Below the pieces are notes generated by a model. That model worked only from the letters and a program-made list of their open reading frames with translations, made no database searches and was not told where the DNA came from. From assembly GCA_003446605.1 (NCBI GenBank), contig DMDF01000077.1:1-26567 (forward strand): a DNA stretch of 26,567 nt, read 5' to 3'. The position numbers and the translations under genes are program-made. This document shows, one piece after another, positions 6,759 through 15,801 of this stretch (position 1 is its first letter; every line of letters begins with the position of its first letter). The DNA is from Anaerolineaceae bacterium. Its GTDB lineage: Bacteria; Chloroflexota; Anaerolineae; Anaerolineales; Anaerolineaceae.

Positions 6759-8780
6759 TTACGGGCAGGAGCTAATGTTGATAAGGGAACGCATGACCTT
6801 TTTCTGGTCATTTTCAATTGCAGCAATCTCCATGACACAGCTCTGTTCAAAGAGAGCTCGTTCATCCTGGTCGAGCGTATCCCACCAGGTCTCGTCAATA
6901 TAAATATACTCAAATCCATAGGATTGAAACTTTTGCAGGGTAGGTTCATCGCGTAGCTGCTCAAAATCGGTTTGCGTATAGGTATTTGATTCCAGCAGTG
7001 TAGGGTTTCCGCTGATGACTGCAGAGCGCCAGCTCATACTGGATGCATCGTAGACCAATGCATCGGGCTCCAACTTTCCCCAAATTTGTGCGCTGATACG
7101 CGCATCCCAACCATCAATCCCTTCTGCCAAGATGGGTTGCCCCAATGCAGATAACTGTTCTGCACCCACCACCAGACCACCAACTGCCATTGTGAGGAGG
7201 CTGAAACTCTCGATGATTTTTACTCCCAGCTTTTGAGATTTCCACTGATCGAGGATAAAGAGCAAAAAAAGCAGGAGCAGGATGGATAAACCATACCCTG
7301 AAAAGCGGGTGATGTCTCTCGCGGAGGATGGGTAGGTGAAGAAAACCGGAATGAGCAACCCCACTAGAGCGCTGATGAAAAGCGCGATACCGGCTGTTTG
7401 GAAAGCCTTTTCGGTATGATTTTTTAACCATTTCCAGATAGCGGGAATGGTTAAAATAATTGGACCAAGTTCACACAACCCTACGACTAATTGGGAGGGG
7501 TTAAAAATGGATAATGCTCCCAGATGACCGGAGAAGATGACCGGAGACCTGTTGAAAAGGAACAATCCTCCTTCCGTGATGTGTGCATTGACCGTCGTGG
7601 AATCCGAAAAGATTTCATGCAAAATATTGCGAGCCATTTCGGTCACCGTGCCACCTTGTAACAGCACGATCGGGATGGAAATGATACTCGCCACAACCAG
7701 TGTTTTTAACACGTGATTCTCTTGATATGTCTTCTTCACCAGAGCATGGATACCCAGTAAGAGTACAGTCACTGCCAGTAGCAGATAGGTTGTTTCCCAA
7801 GTGAGCGCCAGCTGTGCAAAAAGAATACCCACCAGCCATTTACCCTCTTTTTCAGGCTGTGAGGTAACTAGAAGGAATATCATCAGGACGATTGCCAAGG
7901 CGAAGGTTTCTGTCCCTGAGTGGGACATGATCAGCGGTTTGAGGATACCGTTAATGAATCCATAGGAGTATGCAGAGGGGGGACCCCCTCCGATCACCCA
8001 GTCAGCAAAGATCGCTTTGGAAAAAGGCAGTCCTATATCCTGGCTGGATCCCAAAAAGGTGATGCTGGCATCCAGGGAACTCAAGAATTGTTCAGGGAGC
8101 AGCATCAACAAAAAACGGCTGCCGCTCATGAAAACGTAAGCTCCACTGAGCAAGATAGGAGCCCACGATTTGCTGGAGAATCGCCTGGTCAGGCAATAAA
8201 CAAGCAGGATGCAAAGTGCCCAATAGACCGCTTTGCTTATATCGAAGGCGCTCCACGGAAAGAAACCGCCTGTTTTCACCAAGCTGGCGCCTAACAGTTG
8301 AGACCCATAATGATACTGATAGAGGGTGGTTGGATTGAGCGGATTGTGCGGAGGGATATCCCCATTTGCCATCAGGGATATCAGGGTGAGATTTTTCCGT
8401 TCATCGAAAATGGCAAGTCCTCTACCGATCATGGTGAAAAACACGATCAGTGCCAACATTGATCTAGCTTGTATTAAAATCGTGCGCCAGCATGGGCTCT
8501 CATTGAATGGCTTTCCACGTGTTGAACGCCAGATTATCCCTGAGATAAGAATAATGGGAGCGGGAAGTGTGAATGCCAGATCGGGTGAGAGAAAATGCCC
8601 GGCGATGTTCGCCATCCAAAGATACACTGTCAATCCCACACCAAATCCAAGCAAAGGCGCTTCAAATTTCCTGATTTTAAAGCTCCCGGAAACCAGCAAA
8701 AATCCACCGCTACTGAACATTCCTGCTACTAGCATGAAGAGCAAAGGGGAGAGATTGTTGCTGGTGCGTAACCAATACAT
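6759..8780 (-). CDS. Large polytopic membrane protein, possible GT-C-fold glycosyltransferase, with C-terminal soluble domain
   Basis: A 673-residue protein with roughly a dozen hydrophobic segments between residues 12 and about 540, then a soluble tail of about 130 residues. The first long loop contains LMANGDIPPHNPLNP followed by LYQYHYGSQLLG. An acidic and His/Tyr-rich loop after the early helices recalls GT-C membrane glycosyltransferases and Chloroflexota proteins annotated loosely as GT39-like. I do not see a diagnostic GT39/GT83 DE motif. The soluble tail includes DALVYDASSMSWRSA and GFEYIYIDETWWDTL, resembling the tails of other large bacterial glycan membrane proteins. Its ATG lies 3 bases after the stop of the flippase-like gene, with a weak ribosome-binding site, implying coupled expression. 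Function is unproven. Confidence 0.75.
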   Translation of the reverse strand: MYWLRTSNNLSPLLFMLVAGMFSSGGFLLVSGSFKIRKFEAPLLGFGVGLTVYLWMANIAGHFLSPDLAFTLPAPIILISGIIWRSTRGKPFNESPCWRTILIQARSMLALIVFFTMIGRGLAIFDERKNLTLISLMANGDIPPHNPLNPTTLYQYHYGSQLLGASLVKTGGFFPWSAFDISKAVYWALCILLVYCLTRRFSSKSWAPILLSGAYVFMSGSRFLLMLLPEQFLSSLDASITFLGSSQDIGLPFSKAIFADWVIGGGPPSAYSYGFINGILKPLIMSHSGTETFALAIVLMIFLLVTSQPEKEGKWLVGILFAQLALTWETTYLLLAVTVLLLGIHALVKKTYQENHVLKTLVVASIISIPIVLLQGGTVTEMARNILHEIFSDSTTVNAHITEGGLFLFNRSPVIFSGHLGALSIFNPSQLVVGLCELGPIILTIPAIWKWLKNHTEKAFQTAGIALFISALVGLLIPVFFTYPSSARDITRFSGYGLSILLLLFLLFILDQWKSQKLGVKIIESFSLLTMAVGGLVVGAEQLSALGQPILAEGIDGWDARISAQIWGKLEPDALVYDASSMSWRSAVISGNPTLLESNTYTQTDFEQLRDEPTLQKFQSYGFEYIYIDETWWDTLDQDERALFEQSCVMEIAAIENDQKKVMRSLINISSCP

Positions 8781-8783
8781 GTT

Positions 8784-9740
8784 CTAATCCTTTGTGGTTG
8801 GATTGTTCTGCGGCTTTTTACCTAGATCAGGAAGAAAGAAAACACCCGGTATGCTGCAGATCACGAAAGATATCCTGATGAGCAGAGCCAAAGCATAAGC
8901 ACTCTCTGCCGGTACGTTCCCTAAGGTTGAAAAGAAGTAGGATATTGCCATTTCCTGGATTCCAAGACTGCCTATAGAAATCGGGAAGAGAGAGATGACG
9001 TAGCTCAAACTGTAGATGGCGCCCATTTTGAAGAAGGATAAGTCAACATGCAATGCTCGCAGGTAGATCCACATGGCGCTAAAAAAAAGGAACATATGCA
9101 AGAAGGTGTACCCCAGTGCTTCCAGCAGATAGCGAGGATTATTTCGCCACAGTTTCAGGCTATCCCAAATCTTTGAGAAAAACTTCTTGATGGATTCCCA
9201 CACCTTTTTAAAGATGTCAGAAAAAGCCAGAGCAAAAGGCAGCAGGAATAGCCCCGATGCGGCAAAGGGATTTTCGGGAGAGTTTATCCACATGGAAAGA
9301 CCAAAAGGCATGAAAAAGAACATGCCGGTAAAGCCGATGATTCGATCCAAGATCAAGGAAGAGGTAACGTAAGCTGCCTCCAGATTCGCTTGTGTTCCCA
9401 TCATCAAGCGCACCACATCCCCTCCTACGCTGGTGGGTAGAAAATTGGTGGAAAATAAACCGGCAAAGGTGATTTTTAGGCTGTTCACGAATGTAGGTTT
9501 AGGCTCGTTTATTTTCAATAATGCATTCCAGCGGGCGGCTACTGCAAAGCGCGAGCCCATCAGCAAAACAATTGCAGCAAGCAAGGATGGGATGGGAATG
9601 CTTTTAAGGATATTGAAAATTTCATGCGTATCCTGGCGAGTGAATTGATAGATAAAAAGCCCTACAGCCGCGATGGTCAATAGCCAGCGCCAGATGGGGG
9701 TGTTCTTATTGGATGGCTGTGTTTTGTCAGATGATTCCAC
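8784..9740 (-). CDS. LPG-synthase-TM / UPF0104 family membrane protein (flippase-like)
   Basis: A 318-residue integral membrane protein of PF03706, the family of the MprF flippase domain and AglD-type proteins linked to lipid and glycolipid handling. Signature elements are NFLPTSVGGDVVRL (99-112), ILDRIIG (130-136) and FPISIGSLGIQE (252-263), embedded in about eight hydrophobic helices. There is no cytosolic synthase domain of the MprF type. The start is GTG at 9740, chosen because AAGGAG sits six bases before it. The gene lies between two giant membrane proteins, 14 bases after one and 3 bases before the other. A shared role in moving or building a lipid-linked glycan is plausible but inferred. 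Confidence 0.88.
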   Translation of the reverse strand: MESSDKTQPSNKNTPIWRWLLTIAAVGLFIYQFTRQDTHEIFNILKSIPIPSLLAAIVLLMGSRFAVAARWNALLKINEPKPTFVNSLKITFAGLFSTNFLPTSVGGDVVRLMMGTQANLEAAYVTSSLILDRIIGFTGMFFFMPFGLSMWINSPENPFAASGLFLLPFALAFSDIFKKVWESIKKFFSKIWDSLKLWRNNPRYLLEALGYTFLHMFLFFSAMWIYLRALHVDLSFFKMGAIYSLSYVISLFPISIGSLGIQEMAISYFFSTLGNVPAESAYALALLIRISFVICSIPGVFFLPDLGKKPQNNPTTKD

Positions 9741-9754
9741 AGGTTACTCCTTGC

Positions 9755-11809
9755 TCAACGGGTGATCAGTCGCTGCAATTCGCCCGCTGGTCTGGGTATG
9801 TATATTTCAGTGTCAGTATACCGCAGCCAGGCGATGGGTGTGTAGTATTTCATTAATGGGATGGTGATATTGCGTACCCAAGCATTATTTTCTTCCGGGA
9901 AAGCATCTGATCTATCCTTGAAGTTGATGTATTGTTTGTTGATAATGATCATATCAAAAGAATGGGAGGCAAGCTGGTCATAAAACTGCTGTAAATAAGT
10001 ATCCTGGTTGGAAATTGCCATCTCCATTAATTCTAATAATTCGTATTCGGGGATTAAGGTTGTGTCGGTTACATACCCGAATGTTAGCAGCTGGCGCTGG
10101 TTGATGAATAGGATGTGGCTGTCGGGATGATGGCTGTTAATGGTTGCAACATATCCATTGATCTCCTCGAGGTCATGCTGGAGCGATTCAGCGGAATAGT
10201 TGGCACGCGGCGACCACGCAGCCAACGACCAGAAAAAAGGCTGTAGCAGCATTACCAGTAAAAGGAGCTCTCTTAAAAATGTTGATGTGTGGATGCTGGT
10301 CTTAATTTGAATGTGGGAGAATTCAAAGTAGTATACGATGGTTAGCAGCAAAAGCATGAAAGCATCCATATTGTGTAAATTGCTTCCGCCACCAATCTTG
10401 ACGCTGACTACCAACCCTCCGAAGAAGAAAACGGACAACGCCAGAATGATGAATGTGCGTAAAACCCTCTTGTCTGTGTTTTCTTTATTAAATAGGCGCA
10501 GAGATAGCATTATCAAGCAGGGTGCGCACAACCACAGGATACCGGTCAGAATGCCTTTGGGGTAGGTTGTTCCCGGTAAAAGACGATTCCACAGCAGATC
10601 GGCGGTGAAGCTGGTGGTGAATTGCTCCACATTTGCATTTCCTGAAAGCGGGATATAGACAAGATTTGCTAAAAAACTGGATATAACTCCAACTGCAATA
10701 TAGATTAGAGGCTGTTTGCTGTATTCCCAGATTGAGCTTTCTTCAGATTTACGGTCTTCCAAGAGATACAGAAGTGCTGCCAGTACACCGGGCAGAGGGT
10801 ACCAGTTAATGCGGCTGATGCCTGCCCACATAGATGCTGCACAGACAACGATAAGTGACTGCCAGAATTTTTCTTTATTGAATCCAATGAAAATCAAAAT
10901 AGCGCTAATCAGTAGATGATAATAGACAGGTCCCTGTTGTAAAAAAAGGAAACCAGCACAAACCAGGATCACCTGCCACCAGAAGTTGCGCAGCTTCAAA
11001 CGCTTTACAAGTGTGATCATGCACAGCAGCGTGGTTGAGATCCATAAGAATACCTGCCAGGCGCGGTGAATAAAAATACTGCTTTCCCCGAATAGAAAGG
11101 GGATGCTTAACACAAGATATCTGCTGGGATGAAGAAAAGAGAGTGGAATCTTCTGCCCGTACAATTTTTGTGCAACCGTCAGGGATGCATAATAGTAGCG
11201 ACTGCCCTCAGACCATGCCAGAGTGAAGGGATTACTGGAAATGTCGTTTAAATAGGTCCCGCACTGGTAGCAAACTCCCACGAATAAAAGACTGAGTAGA
11301 AAGAGAGTATTGTAAGGCACTTTTTCATACATGCTTTTCAATAAACCCGAGATGATAAATGCCAGCGCCATCACAGTAGCAACCCTGTAGGCATAGTCAT
11401 GGTAATAATCATCAGCCTGGATGAATACGAGGTAAAGAAAAGCAACAATGAGAAATCCGATGATGAGGAAAGCCAGTATCTTGATTTTCCCAAAGGGTCT
11501 GAATATTTTTTTGACCGATCTTTTTACTTGTGATTGTTCGTGTGTGAAATATCGCACGAGTGTGAAAAAGGCAAGTACGGCACTTGCTTCAATTAATACC
11601 ATTTGTATGTTCCCAATGGATGGAGTAAAGAATGTGCCGCTTTGGACGCCTTTGTAAAAGGACATACTGGACAGGAAAGTGAATAGTACCAGCATCAAAC
11701 TTGGGAAGAAGGTTGACTTTTCAAAAGCTCGGATTACTTTTCTCATTGATATGTCTTTCATTGAAATGGTGTTAATGATAATTGTATCTGTAATTATCTG
11801 GCTCGCCAT
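9755..11809 (-). CDS. Large polytopic membrane protein, possible GT-C-fold glycosyltransferase
   Basis: A protein of up to 684 residues with about a dozen or more membrane helices and a C-terminal soluble stretch from about 540. A loop after the early helices reads NPFTLAWSEGSRYYYASL, with an acidic residue beside an aromatic cluster, as in many GT-C enzymes. GGGSNLHNMDAF occurs before the last helices. No confident match to a named GT family is claimed. The start is uncertain: ATGs at 11809, 11761 and 11746 all lack a strong ribosome-binding site, and the last (MRKVIRAFEK, basic then hydrophobic) is the most natural N-terminus. The unusually long 102-base gap upstream could hide a promoter. 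The flippase-like gene follows after 14 bases. Confidence 0.74.
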   Translation of the reverse strand: MASQIITDTIIINTISMKDISMRKVIRAFEKSTFFPSLMLVLFTFLSSMSFYKGVQSGTFFTPSIGNIQMVLIEASAVLAFFTLVRYFTHEQSQVKRSVKKIFRPFGKIKILAFLIIGFLIVAFLYLVFIQADDYYHDYAYRVATVMALAFIISGLLKSMYEKVPYNTLFLLSLLFVGVCYQCGTYLNDISSNPFTLAWSEGSRYYYASLTVAQKLYGQKIPLSFLHPSRYLVLSIPFLFGESSIFIHRAWQVFLWISTTLLCMITLVKRLKLRNFWWQVILVCAGFLFLQQGPVYYHLLISAILIFIGFNKEKFWQSLIVVCAASMWAGISRINWYPLPGVLAALLYLLEDRKSEESSIWEYSKQPLIYIAVGVISSFLANLVYIPLSGNANVEQFTTSFTADLLWNRLLPGTTYPKGILTGILWLCAPCLIMLSLRLFNKENTDKRVLRTFIILALSVFFFGGLVVSVKIGGGSNLHNMDAFMLLLLTIVYYFEFSHIQIKTSIHTSTFLRELLLLVMLLQPFFWSLAAWSPRANYSAESLQHDLEEINGYVATINSHHPDSHILFINQRQLLTFGYVTDTTLIPEYELLELMEMAISNQDTYLQQFYDQLASHSFDMIIINKQYINFKDRSDAFPEENNAWVRNITIPLMKYYTPIAWLRYTDTEIYIPRPAGELQRLITR

Positions 11810-11911
11810 TTAATGAACATTTGAAACATGCACTAGTCCTAAAAGGAAAGTGGCTTTTCATGCAGGATTTTTGCGGGGTTTAGGGAAAGAAGTTATAGGA
11901 GTGCAGTTGGA

Positions 11912-12859
11912 TTATCGATTATCGGGTTTCTTTTTATTTTGAAAGCGCTTGTCCATTTCCATAGTCTTTTGCAAACCTTGCCTGAGAGTCACGCTTGGTT
12001 TATAGCCCATTTTTTTCTCAGCCAAAGAGATGTCTGCACACATTCTGGAAGGACCTGTGTCATGGTGCTGGTTGTGAACAATTTCTGGTTTGGTATCGCT
12101 GATATCCATGACCGTTTTAACGATATCATTCACAGAAGTTTCTTTCCCACTACCAACATTGATGATCAGACGATTCAATCCGGATGTTGTAGCTGCATTC
12201 ATCATAGCGTTGACCACGTCATCCACAAAAACATAGTCGCGCGTTTGTTTTCCCTCGCCATGCACCACGATTGTACCGTTGTCAAGAGCTTGTTTGATGC
12301 AGTAAGGAATGACGGGTGCGTGCGCGGGTGGCAGGTGCTGTTCCGGACCGTATGCATTGAAAACGCGCAGAATCACAGTTTCAATCTTCCAAAGTTCACC
12401 AATGGTGTGAATGTAATATTCTGCTGCCAGTTTTGAGACTGCGTAGGGTGATTGGGGGTGGGGGCGTAGCGTCTCGCGCATCGGTTGATTTTTTTGATTC
12501 CCGTATATCGAACCGGATGAGGAAAAAATGACTCGTTTTACTCCCACATCGCGCATGGCTTCCATCAGGGTGACGGTTCCCCCAACGTTTACCAGATTGT
12601 ATTCTCGCGGATAGAGCACAGATTCAGGTACGATCACTCGAGCTGCCAAATGGTATACGCAATCGACCCCCTGCAGCAGGGTCCATAATTTGGGGCGGTC
12701 ATTAATATCCCCGCGCACCAGATGTACATCAGGAGATAGTCGATCTGGATCGCCGGTGGAGAGATCATCCAGACCAACCACACTGTGCCCATCACTTACC
12801 AGACTGTTCGCAAGTGGAGCCCCTAGAAAACCAGCAACACCGGTGATGAGAAATCGCAT
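11912..12859 (-). CDS. NAD-dependent sugar-nucleotide epimerase/dehydratase (extended SDR, GalE-like)
   Basis: A 315-residue extended short-chain dehydrogenase/reductase acting on a nucleotide sugar. The NAD-binding GVAGFLG is at residues 7-13. The active-site Ser lies in FSSSGSIYG (112-120), and Tyr139 and Lys143 form the YxxxK pair in SPYAVSK. The pattern is that of UDP-glucose 4-epimerase and related GDP- or UDP-sugar enzymes; exact substrate unknown. An in-frame ATG exists at 12964. I choose 12859 because the Rossmann motif then starts at residue 7, GGAA lies upstream, and an extended -10 box (12894-12902) falls inside the longer version. It is the first gene of the long minus-strand run and is divergent from the L,D-transpeptidase gene. 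Confidence 0.9.
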   Translation of the reverse strand: MRFLITGVAGFLGAPLANSLVSDGHSVVGLDDLSTGDPDRLSPDVHLVRGDINDRPKLWTLLQGVDCVYHLAARVIVPESVLYPREYNLVNVGGTVTLMEAMRDVGVKRVIFSSSGSIYGNQKNQPMRETLRPHPQSPYAVSKLAAEYYIHTIGELWKIETVILRVFNAYGPEQHLPPAHAPVIPYCIKQALDNGTIVVHGEGKQTRDYVFVDDVVNAMMNAATTSGLNRLIINVGSGKETSVNDIVKTVMDISDTKPEIVHNQHHDTGPSRMCADISLAEKKMGYKPSVTLRQGLQKTMEMDKRFQNKKKPDNR

Positions 12860-12893
12860 AGTGATTCCAATCTTGTGGGAAAATCCTGATGGC

Positions 12894-12902
12894 ATTATAG
12901 CA
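12894..12902 (-). promoter_or_regulatory. Extended -10 promoter element for the epimerase-led operon
   Basis: The minus strand reads TGCTATAAT, a full TGn extension plus a perfect -10 hexamer, placing the transcript start near 12887 and leaving a leader of about 28 bases before the ATG at 12859. No clear -35 hexamer is seen, as often with extended -10 promoters. It would drive the epimerase gene and perhaps the genes beyond. Confidence 0.6.
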
Positions 12903-13010
12903 TATTTAGGATTGCTCGTTTTTGCATCGAAAGCTATTTGAGAATTGTAATAATCAGGGAGCATCGCGAAGAATGAAGTAAAATGGTGAAAATCAAAAAA
13001 GAAAGAGCCT

Positions 13011-14183
13011 ATGAAGAAATATCATTTTCTCACCGCATTGTTCGTCATGATCATTTTCTTGGGTAGTTTCAACTCTGTCAGTGCACAATCTGACGTAACA
13101 CCCAATTTGCCGGAGGAAGCTGATGACATGGCGTTATGTTTGCCAGGAATCTATTTAGAAGATCCATGGGATTGCTTGGCTTTGGGTTCTTCCGAGATTT
13201 TAACCGATTTAGCAATGAATGGATTGACCATTCCTTTGCAACCATTGCCCGCAGTCAGACCCGATTCCAATTTGATCAACCTGGATCAGAAATATGCTAA
13301 ATTAAATTTACAGGAGGGTGTGCAGGCAGCTTTTTATCCCAATCTTGATTCGGCGGTTGCGGGGATTAATGCTTTTCGTTTCTTACCTGCAGGTGAACTG
13401 CTTTATATTACTTATACTCAACAATCGGATGTGAATGGTGGTCATTATGTGCAGGTTGAGTCTGGAGAATGGGTGCGGGCTTCACCGACCAATTATTCCC
13501 CATTTCAGGGTTTACAGTTCAATGAAACACCCCCCAATGGATTTGGTTGGATACTGGATCAAAATAATCCACGTGAAGAACCAGGATACCAGGCTGCCAC
13601 CATCAGTGAAAATCTGACTCGGGAACAACTTGTGCAAGTATATGACCAGGTAGAGATGGATAACACGGTCTGGTATATGATCGGATTGGGTAAATGGGTT
13701 GAACAGCGCTATATCGGCGTGGTCAATTTGATGGATTCTCCACCCGAAGGTGTGACCAATGGACGTTGGATCGAAGTGAATCTGGAACAGCAAACGCTGG
13801 CAGTTTACGAAAATAGCCAGCTTGTATTTGCCACCATCATCGCAACCGGGGTGGATCCTTACTTTACCCAGCCTGGTCTTTTCCATATCTATGAAAAAAA
13901 GGAGCTGGAGACTATGACGGGCTCCTTTGCGGCAGGCAAGACCGATTATTATTATCTTGAGAATGTCCCCTGGACGATGTATTTCGATCAGAATCGCGCC
14001 CTGCATGGAGCATACTGGCGTGCTTTGTTCGGATATCCCCAATCGCATGGTTGTGTGAACTTATCAGTAGCAGATTCACACTGGTTGTTCAATTGGGCGC
14101 AGGTGGGGGACTGGGTGTATGTGTGGGATCCTAGCGGGGAGACCCCAACCGATCCATCCTTCTATGGGCAGGGTGGAGCATAG
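13011..14183 (+). CDS. Exported L,D-transpeptidase (YkuD family)
   Basis: A 390-residue secreted enzyme that crosslinks peptidoglycan or attaches proteins to it through a cysteine acyl-enzyme. The signal peptide is clear: MKK, a hydrophobic core, and a likely cut after SVSA (residue 25). The YkuD domain fills about 252-375. It begins RWIEVNLEQQTLAVYENSQLV and carries His332 (LHGAYW) and the catalytic SHGCVNL motif with His346 and Cys348. Residues 26-240 are an exported N-terminal part that I cannot assign; weakly repeated turns such as GEWVRASPTNYSPF and GKWVEQRYIGVVNL suggest SH3-like modules. AAGAAAGAG precedes the ATG. The gene is monocistronic, with a hairpin terminator after it and the epimerase operon divergent upstream. 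Confidence 0.94.
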   Translation: MKKYHFLTALFVMIIFLGSFNSVSAQSDVTPNLPEEADDMALCLPGIYLEDPWDCLALGSSEILTDLAMNGLTIPLQPLPAVRPDSNLINLDQKYAKLNLQEGVQAAFYPNLDSAVAGINAFRFLPAGELLYITYTQQSDVNGGHYVQVESGEWVRASPTNYSPFQGLQFNETPPNGFGWILDQNNPREEPGYQAATISENLTREQLVQVYDQVEMDNTVWYMIGLGKWVEQRYIGVVNLMDSPPEGVTNGRWIEVNLEQQTLAVYENSQLVFATIIATGVDPYFTQPGLFHIYEKKELETMTGSFAAGKTDYYYLENVPWTMYFDQNRALHGAYWRALFGYPQSHGCVNLSVADSHWLFNWAQVGDWVYVWDPSGETPTDPSFYGQGGA

Positions 14184-14225
14184 AAATAAGCTAATCCCTC
14201 AAAAATTCCATTTGCTGTTAGGACT

Positions 14226-14258
14226 AAAAAACCACCAGAAAAAATCTGGTGGTTTTTT
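14226..14258. terminator. Bidirectional intrinsic terminator between convergent genes
   Basis: A perfect 14-bp inverted repeat (14226-14239 pairing with 14245-14258) with a 5-base loop. The GC-containing part CCACCAG is flanked by six A on one side and six T on the other, so it works as a stem plus U-run in both directions. It serves the L,D-transpeptidase gene (plus) and the carboxypeptidase gene (minus). Confidence 0.93.
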
Positions 14259-14279
14259 GAATTCGATTGGATACGTGAG

Positions 14280-15782
14280 CTAGAGATTGTAGATCTTTCC
14301 GAATTTATCCTTGAGGTAACGGGTGAATGGTGCGGAATTGATCTTTTCACCGGTGATCTTCTGAACCAATTCTTGCGGTTCATATTTGGCACCATATTGG
14401 TGGACGTGTTCCCGATACCACCCCAGGATCTTAGAGAATTCACCTGCTTCAACCTGTTCGGCTGTATCAGGGTTATCCTGCAGCATCCGATCCCATAACT
14501 GGACGGATACTAAATTCCCTAAGGCATACGTGGGGAAATATCCGAATAATCCGGATGACCAGTGTACATCCTGCAGAACACCTTGTCTATCATTGGGTGG
14601 AACGATACCCAGATAGGCATTAAATTTTTCTTTCCAGACCTGAGCAGCGTCTTTGGCTTGAATGCTGCCTTCCATCAGACCAATTTCCATCTCCAGGCGT
14701 AGCATGATGTGCAGGTTGTAGGTAGCTTCATCTGCTTCGATACGGATAAGGGAAGGTTCAACTTTATTGATCCCTTTGTAGAAAGTGCTCCCATCAATAT
14801 TTCCCAATTGGGAGGGGAAGATCTTCTGCAAATCCTTATAATATCGTTTCCAGAATGGTTCGGATCGACCGATCAGGTTTTCCCACATGCGAGATTGGGA
14901 TTCATGGATCGCCATGGAAGCTCCATCTGCAATCGGGGTACGGTTGAATTTCTTGGCTATACCCTGTTCATACAAGGCGTGCCCGCACTCGTGAAAAGTC
15001 CCAAAAAGACATGGAGAGAGGAAATCGGGTACGATCTTGGTGGTGATGCGCACATCATTTAAACCAAAGCTGGTTGTGAAGGGATGAACGGAGATATCCT
15101 GGCGACCGTGATTCCAATCGTAACCGAAATCAGTGATGACCTTTTTCCCAAATTCGATTTGACCATCTGCATCGTATTTCAAAAAAAGGAAGCTGTTGTC
15201 TATCTCGGGTTGTTGGCTGATCTGGTGGATAAGCTCAACCTGCTCGTCTTTCATATCAGCGAAAATTTTCTGAACCTCGGCAGTTTTCATACCCGGTTCA
15301 AAATCATCAAGAAGAGGGTCATAGACATGATCGTAGGGTTTGAAGAATTCGGCATATTCTTGTCTGAGACCCACCAATTTTTCCAGATGCGGTCGGAACA
15401 GCTCGAAATCATCATTAACTTTTGCTTCTTCCCAGGTGCTTTGTGCCACAGCGGTTGCTTTGGTGAATTCTGCTACCCAGTCACCGCTCACCTTGGTGTC
15501 TTTGTCATATCGTCGTTTTGCCACTTTTATTAAACGGGCTTCATCCGAATCTTTAGCCAGGCTGGCGGCTTCCTTGGTGAGATCATCCAACAGCTTCCCG
15601 AGTTCATCGGAAGTGGATTTGATATGGGCAATACGGCTAAGAGTTGCCATCTGTTCACCGCGGTCTTCTGCTGCACCACGTGGCATATTTACCTGCTGGT
15701 CCCATTCCAATACCGCGTTGGCAGCACTGAGATCATGGATTTCGTGCAGTAATTTTTCTAGCTGTTCTAATTTTTCTTTCAT
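14280..15782 (-). CDS. Metallocarboxypeptidase, M32 (Taq carboxypeptidase) family
   Basis: A 500-residue zinc carboxypeptidase, the usual M32 length, thought to trim C-terminal residues from peptides in the cytoplasm. The zinc motif HECGH is at 264-268 within GTFHECGHALYEQG. The third ligand Glu294 lies in the conserved HESQSRMWEN (293-302). The N-terminal part has the M32 pattern AVLEWDQQVNMPRGAAEDRGEQMATLSRI, trimmed here to its landmarks at 23-51. No signal peptide is visible. AGAGGAGA, a strong ribosome-binding site, precedes the ATG. It starts 19 bases after the dehydrogenase gene stop, so the two are probably co-transcribed. The distal end meets the bidirectional terminator. Confidence 0.96.
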   Translation of the reverse strand: MKEKLEQLEKLLHEIHDLSAANAVLEWDQQVNMPRGAAEDRGEQMATLSRIAHIKSTSDELGKLLDDLTKEAASLAKDSDEARLIKVAKRRYDKDTKVSGDWVAEFTKATAVAQSTWEEAKVNDDFELFRPHLEKLVGLRQEYAEFFKPYDHVYDPLLDDFEPGMKTAEVQKIFADMKDEQVELIHQISQQPEIDNSFLFLKYDADGQIEFGKKVITDFGYDWNHGRQDISVHPFTTSFGLNDVRITTKIVPDFLSPCLFGTFHECGHALYEQGIAKKFNRTPIADGASMAIHESQSRMWENLIGRSEPFWKRYYKDLQKIFPSQLGNIDGSTFYKGINKVEPSLIRIEADEATYNLHIMLRLEMEIGLMEGSIQAKDAAQVWKEKFNAYLGIVPPNDRQGVLQDVHWSSGLFGYFPTYALGNLVSVQLWDRMLQDNPDTAEQVEAGEFSKILGWYREHVHQYGAKYEPQELVQKITGEKINSAPFTRYLKDKFGKIYNL

Positions 15783-15801
15783 GATTTCTCCTCTATAAAT
15801 T

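Noticed and set aside
12860..12964. Longer N-terminus for the SDR epimerase
   Set aside because: It would put 35 unrelated residues before the Rossmann strand and would include a TGCTATAAT promoter element; the start at 12859 fits the family.
15084..15533. Plus-strand frame of 149 codons inside the M32 gene
   Set aside because: Antisense to a well-conserved zinc carboxypeptidase region; no motif and no independent start signals.
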